Counted from the first letter of the stretch, positions 1 to 5,687 are shown. The stretch: DNA of 6,395 nt from an uncultured Ruminococcus sp. (GCA_905199285.1 CAJKFZ010000148.1:1-6395); one strand, 5' to 3'. Notes: a model not told the origin generated them from the letters alone. Made by a program: numbers and translations.

Positions 1-815
1 ATAACCTCTCAGAATTTCATGATACCGCCACAGGTCTTTATAATCGCAGCGGACTTTTCAGTGAATTAGACAATGCCTTGAGCAATTCAGCAAGTAACGA
101 TAAAATTTGCTTGGTTATGATAAAAACAAGTCTTTTTTTTGATGATAGCCGTATAGATGAAAAAAAGACATCAGTAAAAATTGATATTGAAATTGCAGAA
201 TGTCTGAAAAAACTTACTGTTGACAGCGGTTCCTTCAGCGCTAAGATTTCTGATAAAACTTTCGTTTCGGTATCTATTGGCAATCTTTCGGATGATTTCT
301 CTGATCTGATTGCAGATAGGATAACGGTTCTAATATCCCACTCACCTGCATATAGCAAGGAACGTAAAATTGATACTATAGTATCTTCCGGAATAGTTGT
401 TCCAGCCGAAAAGTGTTCTCCGGAAGAGCTTTTATTATCGCTTTCTTCTGAAATAAATAAAAAGTCTGCTTCTATTTCCGACAAAAGAAATATTATAGGT
501 TACAATAAATATATTTCAGTAAGAACAGCTATGTATAAAAATCCGGAAAAAGCATGGAATGCGCAGAATATATGCAAAGAATTCAGTCTTAGCAGCGGTC
601 ATTTTCGTGCTGCATATAAAAATATTTTTGAAGTAAGCTTCCACAAAGATTTAATTCTCGCTAAAATTGCTATGGCAAAATATTTGCTTATGACAACCTC
701 GCTGAGTCTTTCTTCAATTGCTATGAAATGCGGATATGAAGACGATAAATATTTTCTGCGACAGTTTCGTCAGATCACCGGAATAAGTCCAAATACATAC
801 AGAAAAATGATTTGA
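1..815 (+). CDS. AraC-family transcriptional regulator with degenerate GGDEF-like domain (5' partial)
   Basis: This is a DNA-binding regulator whose beginning lies outside the window. The frame is open from base 3 (270 visible residues), and a TTG at 78 sits inside a conserved motif, so it is not the start. Visible residues 6-18 contain TGLYNR, the opening motif of GGDEF domains. The rest of that fold can be followed to about residue 155, ending in a helix like that after the GGDEF strand pair. The signature itself is replaced by SDKTF (bases 249-263), so no diguanylate cyclase activity is expected. Residues 165-270 are an AraC domain with two helix-turn-helix units; the second contains LSLSSIAMKCGYEDDKYFLR and ends in the family-typical GISPNTYRKM. 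In related Firmicutes such proteins often carry an N-terminal LacI-like sugar-binding domain; that is inference here. It is followed by a large inverted repeat and convergent genes. Confidence 0.85.
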   Translation, partial: NLSEFHDTATGLYNRSGLFSELDNALSNSASNDKICLVMIKTSLFFDDSRIDEKKTSVKIDIEIAECLKKLTVDSGSFSAKISDKTFVSVSIGNLSDDFSDLIADRITVLISHSPAYSKERKIDTIVSSGIVVPAEKCSPEELLLSLSSEINKKSASISDKRNIIGYNKYISVRTAMYKNPEKAWNAQNICKEFSLSSGHFRAAYKNIFEVSFHKDLILAKIAMAKYLLMTTSLSLSSIAMKCGYEDDKYFLRQFRQITGISPNTYRKMI

Positions 816-837
816 ATTTTATATTCATTATATAAGA

Positions 838-887
838 CAAGCCTTTCAAAAAAGTTGAGTGAGAGATTGGCTTTTTTGAAAGGCTTG
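838..887. terminator. Large inverted repeat between convergent genes, probable bidirectional terminator
   Basis: A perfect 17-bp inverted repeat, CAAGCCTTTCAAAAAAG (838-854) and its complement (871-887), flanks a 16-base loop. It lies 22 bases after the AraC-gene stop and 22 bases before the stop of the convergent DUF1893 gene, the right place for a shared terminator. No T-run follows the stem on either strand. The arms themselves contain runs of six A or T, and an alternative pairing of AAGCC with GGCTT (869-873) would leave a T-run behind it. The terminator role is inferred from position and structure. Confidence 0.6.
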
Positions 888-909
888 GCAGATTTATTTC
901 ATATTTATT

Positions 910-1332
910 TCATGACTTTGGCATTTTATTTAGTCTGCTGCGTATTGCAGTAAGAGCTTTATCCGGTGAAGTTATTCCTGATACTGCTGTTTCGATTGGA
1001 CAAAATCCTGTATTTTCACGATTACATATCGCTTCAGTCAGGATATCATAAGTAATTGCAATCTGATACCGATTTAAAGTTTCAAGCGCACTTTTGCTGA
1101 TAACATTAGCATGAAGTTCTTTTACTTCAAGCAGTATATACAGAAATGCTGCTCCGTTTCCAACTACCTTATCCGCAGCAGAATATTCTTTCAGATTTTT
1201 CCCCTCATCAAGCCATTCAAGCAGCGGAGCAACACCACGTTTCTTACTTATAAGAGTTTCTTCGTCGCTGCAGCACACACAAGTGGATTCGGAACTTTTA
1301 AGCAGTTCTTTTGCTCTTTCAAGATTATTCAT
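910..1332 (-). CDS. DUF1893 domain protein, cytidine-deaminase-like fold
   Basis: This 140-residue protein matches the DUF1893 family over its whole length, recognised from memory by the conserved runs RGVAPLLEWLDEGK, FSAADKVVG-type (here YSAADKVVGNGAAFLY), and TGFCPIETAV near the C terminus. The family includes Thermotoga maritima TM1506, whose structure has a cytidine-deaminase-like fold, but no reaction is established. A CVCC cluster lies at residues 18-21. The ATG at 1332 is preceded by AGAGGAGA five bases upstream, a strong ribosome binding site. No convincing promoter is visible in the 136 bases after merR, so cotranscription with merR is likely. The large inverted repeat at 838-887 would terminate it. 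Confidence 0.85.
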   Translation of the reverse strand: MNNLERAKELLKSSESTCVCCSDEETLISKKRGVAPLLEWLDEGKNLKEYSAADKVVGNGAAFLYILLEVKELHANVISKSALETLNRYQIAITYDILTEAICNRENTGFCPIETAVSGITSPDKALTAIRSRLNKMPKS

Positions 1333-1334
1333 AA

Positions 1335-1445
1335 TTATCTCCTCTTCATTTTATTTCTTTGCAGATTTATGTGATACAGTTCAGCATAGACTATTTGTTC
1401 AATTGTTCCCGAATGCTTCCTTTCCGGATTTATTTCTTTACTCAT
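1335..1445 (-). CDS. Possible small ORF of 36 codons between merR and the DUF1893 gene
   Basis: An ATG-started frame (bases 1445-1443) encodes a basic 36-residue peptide that begins MSKEINPERK and ends NKMKRR. It starts 23 bases after the merR stop, and its TAA ends two bases before the DUF1893 ATG, so its last codons contain that gene's Shine-Dalgarno sequence. The placement would suit translational coupling. Against it, there is no clear ribosome binding site before its own ATG and I recognise no family. It may simply be a chance open frame in a 136-base gap. Confidence 0.22.
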   Translation of the reverse strand: MSKEINPERKHSGTIEQIVYAELYHINLQRNKMKRR

Positions 1446-1468
1446 TCAGCATTTAATATAATTTGAAA

Positions 1469-1852
1469 CTATGTTTCATCTGTCCATATAAGTTTTCCGG
1501 TTTTCACAGCGATTTCATACCGTGAAATTTTATAATTAAGACGTTCCAGTGTAGTATCGATTTTATTTTTCTGTTCCAAGAGCAATTCTTTTTGATCAGT
1601 TAGGAGCTGAAGTCTTGCGGCGAGCGTTGAATCACCTTCTTGAACAAGTCTGACGTACTCGATCATTGCTTCTACTGGAAGTCCGGCACTGCGCATACAT
1701 TTTGCAAGCTCTACCCAACCAAGATCCTCCGCCTGATAGTCACGAATGCCGCTCGCTGTACGAGTTACAGGCGGTATCATGCCTACACGCTCATAATATC
1801 GAAGAGTATCCTGTGAAATATCATACTTTTCACTTACTTCTTTGATTGTCAA
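1469..1852 (-). CDS. MerR-family regulator, AdhR/NmlR type
   Basis: This cytoplasmic DNA-binding dimer bends and untwists promoters with long spacers. The winged helix-turn-helix occupies residues 1-70 (TIKEVSEKYDISQDTLRYYE, then the wing ending GIRDY). A coiled-coil dimerisation helix follows at about 75-120 (LTDQKELLLEQKNKIDTTLE). I choose the TTG at 1852 (127 residues) because GGAGG at 1865-1861 lies eight bases upstream, while the GTG at 1867 has no ribosome binding site and would place GGAGG inside the gene. With this start the only cysteine falls at residue 52 in KCMRSAGLP. In Bacillus subtilis AdhR, Cys52 senses reactive aldehydes, so an aldehyde or electrophile response is a reasonable inference. 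The gene's own promoter carries a MerR-type operator, indicating autoregulation, and the DUF1893 gene is downstream. Confidence 0.88.
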   Translation of the reverse strand: MTIKEVSEKYDISQDTLRYYERVGMIPPVTRTASGIRDYQAEDLGWVELAKCMRSAGLPVEAMIEYVRLVQEGDSTLAARLQLLTDQKELLLEQKNKIDTTLERLNYKISRYEIAVKTGKLIWTDET

Positions 1853-1860
1853 TGTGTCCA

Positions 1861-1865
1861 CCTCC
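1861..1865 (-). promoter_or_regulatory. Ribosome binding site that sets the merR start
   Basis: The minus strand reads GGAGGTGG here, with GGAGG eight bases before the TTG at 1852. This supports TTG rather than the upstream GTG at 1867 as the merR start. Confidence 0.65.
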
Positions 1866-1885
1866 ACTCATATATTTATGTAATT

Positions 1886-1916
1886 ATTATAATACTTAGA
1901 GTTAGCTCTAAGTCAA
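1886..1916 (-). promoter_or_regulatory. merR promoter with 19-bp spacer
   Basis: On the minus strand a -35 box TTGACT (1916-1911) and a perfect -10 box TATAAT (1891-1886) are separated by 19 bases. The normal sigma-A optimum is 17. A 19-bp spacer with a dyad inside it is the hallmark of promoters controlled by MerR activators. The start of transcription should fall near 1879, about 27 bases before the TTG start of merR. Confidence 0.85.
1895..1912 (-). promoter_or_regulatory. MerR operator dyad
   Basis: The plus strand reads CTTAGAGTTAGCTCTAAG, two perfect 7-bp arms around a 4-bp centre. It fills the spacer of the merR promoter and overlaps the end of its -35 box. The form, CTT-purine-AG arms around a TTAG/CTAA centre, resembles operators of the AdhR/NmlR group. 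The adjacent MerR is the obvious ligand. Confidence 0.82.
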
Positions 1917-2017
1917 GCGTATTTTATATTTTCTACTTTGTGCATAAAACAACGTTGTGTTTTGTGTGAAAGCTGCTGAAATGTGCGTATTGGAATCAAA
2001 TAATTTTCCAGGGATTT

Positions 2018-2053
2018 AAAAAGGAGTACAACTTGAAAAGCTGTACTCCTTTT
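2018..2053 (-). terminator. Rho-independent terminator of the hsp20 gene
   Basis: Two bases after the Hsp20 stop codon, the minus-strand transcript forms a 12-bp stem of AAAAGGAGTACA and TGTACTCCTTTT with an 11-base loop, ending in five T (TCCTTTTTAAAT). It separates hsp20 from the merR promoter downstream. Confidence 0.85.
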
Positions 2054-2055
2054 GA

Positions 2056-2475
2056 TTATTTTATTTCAATTCTTTTAGTCTGCGGCTGTTCCTTTTCCTT
2101 TTTTGGCAATGACAATTTTAGGATTCCGTTCGTGTACTCAGCACCAATGGAGTTTTCATCAATATTTGAAATATCAAAGCTTCTGCAATATGAGCTGTAA
2201 TTTCTTTCTCTTCTGATATATTCTCCATTGCTGTTTTTTTCATTATTTTCAGCTTTATGCTCTGCGCACAAAGTAAGCGTATTTCCGCTGATGTCTATTT
2301 TTATATCATCTTTATCCAAGCCGGGCATCTCGCATTCAAGCAAATATTTATCTCCCTCATCCCTGATATCAGTGCGGCAATGGCTTACAGTTCCAAAACC
2401 TTTGAAAAAATCCTTTTCAAAATCTCTGAACGGATTCCAGATATCGTTTCTTTCAAATGGCATTAATCCAAACAT
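2056..2475 (-). CDS. Hsp20/alpha-crystallin family small heat-shock protein
   Basis: This is an ATP-independent holdase chaperone that binds unfolding proteins in large oligomers in the cytoplasm. At 139 residues it has the usual family length. A short N-terminal arm with aromatic residues (residues 1-30, NPFRDFEKDFFKGFG) precedes the alpha-crystallin domain at about 34-128. That domain shows the conserved MPGLDKDDI and the signature NGILKLSLPK. The C terminus carries the I-x-I anchor (Ile136-Glu-Ile138), which docks on neighbouring subunits. The ATG at 2475 has an excellent ribosome binding site, GGAGGA, five bases upstream. The leader contains an inverted repeat at 2490-2519. I see no CIRCE or CtsR box and no confident -35/-10 pair. 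It is transcribed alone, between two terminators. Confidence 0.95.
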   Translation of the reverse strand: MFGLMPFERNDIWNPFRDFEKDFFKGFGTVSHCRTDIRDEGDKYLLECEMPGLDKDDIKIDISGNTLTLCAEHKAENNEKNSNGEYIRRERNYSSYCRSFDISNIDENSIGAEYTNGILKLSLPKKEKEQPQTKRIEIK

Positions 2476-2489
2476 AAAAATCCTCCTCA

Positions 2490-2519
2490 GGCGTACTAAA
2501 AAACTAAATGTGATACGCC
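2490..2519 (-). repeat. Inverted repeat directly upstream of the hsp20 ribosome binding site
   Basis: GGCGTA (2490-2495) and TACGCC (2514-2519) form a 6-bp inverted repeat around 18 bases, with one more G-U pair possible in the minus-strand RNA. It ends at 2490, two bases from the GAGGAGGA ribosome binding site (2481-2488). It could be a protein operator or part of an RNA fold influencing translation. Both are inference, and a 6-bp repeat can arise by chance. Confidence 0.35.
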
Positions 2520-2597
2520 ATAATATAAGTATTTCCGGATATCATAAATAAATTCACTTTAAACAATTTCCTGCTATATATTATGCAGTATACTTAG

Positions 2598-2626
2598 AAA
2601 ACGGAGCACATTTTACTGCACTCCGT
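2598..2626 (-). terminator. Rho-independent terminator of the ferritin-like gene
   Basis: Five bases after the stop at 2632, the minus-strand transcript folds into a 10-bp stem, ACGGAGTGCA with TGTGCTCCGT (two G-U pairs), and a 6-base loop GTAAAA. A short T-run follows (CCGTTTTC). Confidence 0.8.
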
Positions 2627-2631
2627 AAAAA

Positions 2632-3066
2632 TTAAAGAAATTGCCGTATATCAAAAGCAAGTTTTTCCTCAATACTTATAAGCTTTTTGGATATATTTTT
2701 TGATTTTTCATCAGCTGCCTTATACTGGTTCATATAACGTGACAGCGATTTTATTCCCATATTACATCCGTCTGTAATAAAAGCTGCTACTGCGTTATCC
2801 GATGATTCAACTGCAAGCTTGACGTTTGTCTTGATCCACTCCATGCCCTTTGCCATAACCGGAGGTTCTTTTCCGTCATCATGGTAGCGATCAAGAAGAT
2901 TCTGCATATCATGTTTAATTTTGGTATGCTCTTTTGCGCTGTTATCAAGAATCTCTTTCAGTTCTGGATTTTTTACATATTTCATAGAATCATCAAGTGA
3001 TGATATTCCCATCTTGATTCCTGCATCACATTCTCTTAAAAGCTTAATTGTGTCCTGTTCTATCAT
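2632..3066 (-). CDS. Conserved ferritin-like four-helix-bundle protein of unknown function
   Basis: This 144-residue, highly charged protein is predicted to be almost entirely helical, cytoplasmic, with no signal peptide. It resembles a widespread Firmicute hypothetical family related to ferritin-like or DUF2383-type bundles. Recognisable conserved stretches are TIKLLRECDAGIKMGISSLD at the N terminus, KEPPVMAKGMEWIKTNVKL in the middle, and DGCNMGIKSLSRYMNQYKAA before the last helix. Repeated Glu and His (EHTKIKHDM) resemble bundle metal sites, but I cannot confirm a di-iron motif. I choose ATG at 3066 because AAAGGA lies eight bases before it; a TTG at 3072 would leave only two bases of spacing. 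No clear promoter is seen in the divergent intergenic region. A general stress role is only suggested by the neighbouring hsp20. Confidence 0.72.
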   Translation of the reverse strand: MIEQDTIKLLRECDAGIKMGISSLDDSMKYVKNPELKEILDNSAKEHTKIKHDMQNLLDRYHDDGKEPPVMAKGMEWIKTNVKLAVESSDNAVAAFITDGCNMGIKSLSRYMNQYKAADEKSKNISKKLISIEEKLAFDIRQFL

Positions 3067-3074
3067 AATCAATA

Positions 3075-3080
3075 TCCTTT
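3075..3080 (-). promoter_or_regulatory. Ribosome binding site that sets the start of the ferritin-like gene
   Basis: The minus strand reads AAAGGA here, eight bases before ATG at 3066 and only two before TTG at 3072, which decides for the ATG. Confidence 0.6.
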
Positions 3081-3215
3081 CAGTTATGAAGTGTTGGTTT
3101 TGTGCAATAGTACTGTTGTATGCACTTTTATATTTCTTATTATGTTCGTTTTATAATAAAAAATACCGGAACGTTACATAAATTTGAACCAGCGGCTCAG
3201 CTTTGTTCACGAAAT

Positions 3216-3259
3216 ATTTACAATTTTTTCCGCACATCTGCCGTCTATTTTGCGTTAAA
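3216..3259 (+). promoter_or_regulatory. Candidate alternative-sigma promoter of the serpin gene, shared with the sigma operon
   Basis: ATTTACA (3216-3222), a T-rich run, TCCGCACAT (3229-3237), 15 bases, then CGTTAAA (3253-3259). The same parts with identical spacing stand before the sigma gene at 5766-5809. In the gapless alignment 31 of 44 bases agree: 20 of 22 in the first block, all 7 in the last, and only 4 of 15 between. The geometry fits an ECF promoter with its -35 in the CCGCACAT block and CGTTAA as the -10. Transcription would start near 3266, giving a leader of about 136 bases. The 3067-3401 gap otherwise holds the leader of the divergent gene and the hairpin at 3286-3377. Confidence 0.6.
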
Positions 3260-3285
3260 CTTTATGAACACACAAAATCGCTTTC

Positions 3286-3377
3286 AGAATCTGCCTTTAA
3301 AAGATATCCTGTTCTCCATTTGCATAAAATGAAATCTGGCTGTGAATTTTCTCCTTCTGCTTTTGAAGGCAGATTCT
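3286..3377 (+). repeat. Long inverted repeat (hairpin) in the serpin 5' leader
   Basis: AGAATCTGCCTTTAAAAG (3286-3303) pairs with CTTTTGAAGGCAGATTCT (3360-3377): 18 consecutive pairs in RNA, one of them G-U, around a 56-base loop that contains a small CATTT/AAATG stem. The fold ends 11 bases before the ribosome binding site and lies downstream of the candidate promoter. No T-run follows, so it is not a standard terminator. A role in mRNA stability or leader regulation is inferred. Confidence 0.6.
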
Positions 3378-3388
3378 AATAAATTTTC

Positions 3389-3394
3389 AGGAGG
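3389..3394 (+). promoter_or_regulatory. Ribosome binding site that sets the serpin start
   Basis: AGGAGG lies seven bases before ATG at 3402. The frame is open further upstream to an ATG at 3342, but that start would put the inverted repeat and this site inside the coding region and would spoil the signal peptide. Confidence 0.9.
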
Positions 3395-3401
3395 TATTTA
3401 T

Positions 3402-5621
3402 ATGAGTTATAAAAAAATAATATCGGCAGTGATGTGCCTGTGTCTGACTGTTCCGATGACTGCAAATTTTCTGTCGCCAAAAACAAATGCTGTAGTTGTT
3501 GTTGAGGATGTTAAAACGTCTATTTATGATATTTATATGTATAAAAATTATGGTGAATATGTTGAAATTACTGCAACTTCGACTAAAGCCGAAAATGAAA
3601 TAGTAGTCCCGGATGAAATTGAGGGAGTTCCCGTAAAAGTGGTCGGCGAACACGCTTTTGCAGGCGTATCAAACGTTACATCTATAACTCTCCCTGACGG
3701 TGTTACAGAAATCGGCAAACAGGCATTTTCTATGTGCAGTAAGCTTACTTCGGTAAACATTCCATCAGGAGTTAAAGAGATCGGCGATGAAGCATTTTTA
3801 AACTGTGCGTCCCTTACTGAAATAATTTTGCCGGAAAATCTTACAAGTATTGGAATTCGTGCATTTTACGGATGTTCTAAGCTTGAAGCAATCACTATTC
3901 CCGACAGCGTTACATATTTGGGCAAGCAGGCATTCGATTCCTGTACTTCTCTTTCTTCCGCAAATATACCGAAAGGAATCACTGTTCTTGAAGATATGGT
4001 ATTCAACGGTTGTGCCATAAAGGAACTTATTGTTCCTAAAAATATTAATTTTATTGGAAAACAGGCTCTTCCGAAAACCTTGATACATCTTTTCATAGTA
4101 AATCCTTATTGTCAGATAGATGAAGAATATCATATGTGGAATATAACAACAGACGAATGTCTTATTAGTGCGCCTCCGCACAGCAGTATGCGGAAATTTG
4201 CATCGAAATATGGTTTTGCGTCCATGAATCTTCCCGGTTCTCTGTGTGACCCTGTGCTTATGGGAGATGTTAACAACAACGGTGAAATAGATAATGCTGA
4301 TCTTGTTATGCTTGAGAAGTATCTGCTCGGTAAGGTAGAACTGGAGGAATGGAAGCTTGCCGATCTCTGCGAAGACGGTGTAATTGATTCGTTCGATCTT
4401 GTTCTTATGAGAAAAACTCTGATAAATACCGTAGGGTACGAAAGTCCTAATGATACTACTGTAAATCTCAGCGAAGGATTTGAAGCGCAGTCTGCCGAAG
4501 GTGCAAAAGCAGACGACGAATTCATCATGGCTCAAACTAAATTTGCACTTGACCTTATGCAGAAAAGCGTTTCGGAGGATACAAATACGCTCATTTCGCC
4601 GTATTCCGTGATGCAGGCTCTTTCGATGACGGCTAACGGCGCAGACGGTGAAACTCTTACGGAAATGGAAAAAGCTCTCGGAGGAATATCCATAGATAAG
4701 CTTAACGAATATCTCTACACCCAGCGTACATCTCAGCCGAACAATGAAAAATGCAAGCTTTCCACAGCTAATTCTATCTGGTTCAGAAATGATTCCGAAA
4801 GAATAAGCGTTCTTCCTGAATTTTTGCAGAAAAATAAAACTTATTATGATGCCGATTCATTTAAAGCTCCTTTTGATGAATCAACGGTTAAGGATATAAA
4901 CAATTGGGTGAATGAGAAAACTGATGAAATGATACCTGAAATAATCAATAACATTGATCCGGATGTTGTTGCGTTTATTATAAATGCAGTCGCTTTTGAC
5001 GCAAAATGGATGGAACAGTATGAGGAAAATCAGGTAAGTAGCGGCAATTTTACAGATTATGACGGAAATGTTCAGGAAGCCGAAATGCTGAATTCTGTTG
5101 AGCATCTTTATCTTGAAGATGAGAATGCATCCGGTATTTATAAATATTACGCAGGAAAAAAATATGCATTTGCTGCTCTTCTTCCTGATGAGGGAATTTC
5201 AGTGACAGATTATGTCGCCGGACTTACTCCGGAATCGCTTAATAAAATTCTTTCTTCCCCAAAATATGAAAGTGTTAACTGTACTCTTCCTAAATTCAGC
5301 TATGATTATGAAAACGAATTGTCAGATGAATTGCAGTCAATGGGTATGAATCAGGCGTTCAATAGCGATAGTGCAAATTTTTCAAGAATGGCAGAAGCAT
5401 CGCTTTTCATAAACAGGATTATTCACAAAACTCATATAGAACTTAGTGAAAGTGGTACCAGAGCCGCGGCTGTTACAGCAGTTGAAATGGTAACTGATGG
5501 AGTGATCATACCACCGGATATAAGCCTTGCTTTTGATCGTCCGTTCGTTTACTGTATTGTTGATACCGAAACATCGCTTCCTGTATTTATCGGAACTCTT
5601 ATGACTATTCCGGAAGAATAA
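3402..5621 (+). CDS. Secreted leucine-rich-repeat / dockerin / serpin protein
   Basis: This 739-residue exported protease inhibitor can plug into a cellulosome. Residues 1-30 are a signal peptide (KK, hydrophobic core, likely cleavage after KTNA). Residues 69-226 hold about seven BspA-type leucine-rich repeats of 23 residues (pattern IP-x-x-V-x-x-IG-x-x-AF-x-x-C-x-x-L), capped to about 280. Residues 287-344 are a type I dockerin with two calcium loops (D289-N291-N293-D297-D300; D321-C323-D325-D329-D332). Residues 373-739 are a full-length serpin: LISPYSVMQAL, VAFIINAVAFDAKW, the hinge ESGTRAAAVTA (683-693), and the signature LAFDRPFVYCI (709-719). Small residues P12-P9 and Thr at P8 predict an inhibitory, loop-inserting serpin. 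P1 is Asp699 counting from the hinge, or Val701 aligning on PP. It is monocistronic with its own terminators. The dockerin implies docking to a scaffoldin cohesin; the target protease is unknown. Confidence 0.93.
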   Translation: MSYKKIISAVMCLCLTVPMTANFLSPKTNAVVVVEDVKTSIYDIYMYKNYGEYVEITATSTKAENEIVVPDEIEGVPVKVVGEHAFAGVSNVTSITLPDGVTEIGKQAFSMCSKLTSVNIPSGVKEIGDEAFLNCASLTEIILPENLTSIGIRAFYGCSKLEAITIPDSVTYLGKQAFDSCTSLSSANIPKGITVLEDMVFNGCAIKELIVPKNINFIGKQALPKTLIHLFIVNPYCQIDEEYHMWNITTDECLISAPPHSSMRKFASKYGFASMNLPGSLCDPVLMGDVNNNGEIDNADLVMLEKYLLGKVELEEWKLADLCEDGVIDSFDLVLMRKTLINTVGYESPNDTTVNLSEGFEAQSAEGAKADDEFIMAQTKFALDLMQKSVSEDTNTLISPYSVMQALSMTANGADGETLTEMEKALGGISIDKLNEYLYTQRTSQPNNEKCKLSTANSIWFRNDSERISVLPEFLQKNKTYYDADSFKAPFDESTVKDINNWVNEKTDEMIPEIINNIDPDVVAFIINAVAFDAKWMEQYEENQVSSGNFTDYDGNVQEAEMLNSVEHLYLEDENASGIYKYYAGKKYAFAALLPDEGISVTDYVAGLTPESLNKILSSPKYESVNCTLPKFSYDYENELSDELQSMGMNQAFNSDSANFSRMAEASLFINRIIHKTHIELSESGTRAAAVTAVEMVTDGVIIPPDISLAFDRPFVYCIVDTETSLPVFIGTLMTIPEE

Positions 5622-5623
5622 TT

Positions 5624-5653
5624 CTGCTGTAATTGCACTTAATCAGCAGTTTT
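5624..5653 (+). terminator. First terminator after the serpin gene
   Basis: CTGCTG (5624-5629) pairs with CAGCAG (5644-5649), with an inner ATT/AAT extension after a 2-base bulge, followed by four T. It starts three bases after the serpin stop. The stem is short, so it may be leaky, and a second terminator follows. Confidence 0.65.
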
Positions 5654-5687
5654 ATAAAATTGGGTTTCCTATATTGGGACAAATCAG

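Noticed and set aside
78..80. TTG as start of the AraC regulator
   Set aside because: The frame is open to the window edge and encodes the conserved opening of a GGDEF-like domain; no ribosome binding site precedes the TTG.
38..484. 148-codon open frame on the minus strand
   Set aside because: It runs antisense to the GGDEF-like part of the AraC regulator, has no recognisable domain, and its residue mix (many Ser and Leu) is typical of a shadow frame.
1111..1374. Plus-strand frames at 1111-1374, 2228-2551, 2257-2466, 2921-3181 and 3120-3332
   Set aside because: They overlap well-supported minus-strand genes or the serpin promoter region and are rich in Phe, Ser and Ile as expected of shadow frames.
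1949..1958. Palindrome ACAACGTTGT upstream of the merR promoter
   Set aside because: It is a 10-bp palindrome in AT-rich DNA with no second copy and no positional link to a promoter; it is not distinguishable from chance.
1981..1987. ATGTGCG, a reverse-strand CGCACAT, as a third copy of the shared promoter element
   Set aside because: There is no ATTTACA block on its far side and no CGTTAAA at 15 bases; AACG at 1951-1954 is too distant.
2520..2600. Search for CIRCE, CtsR or a sigma-A promoter before hsp20
   Set aside because: No GAGTGCTAA-type dyad or GGTCAAA repeats are present. The best -35/-10 pairs (for example TTGTTT with TGATAT) are too weak to call.
3602..4085. Tandem repeats of about 69 bases that could suggest a repeat array
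   Set aside because: They are the coding units of the 23-residue leucine-rich repeats, diverged at DNA level; they are not CRISPR or a satellite.
3798..4535. 245-codon minus-strand frame, with others at 3387-3653, 3548-3760, 3866-4096, 4130-4528 and 4881-5105
   Set aside because: All are antisense to the serpin gene, whose domains are unmistakable. They have no domains of their own and no fitting ribosome binding sites.
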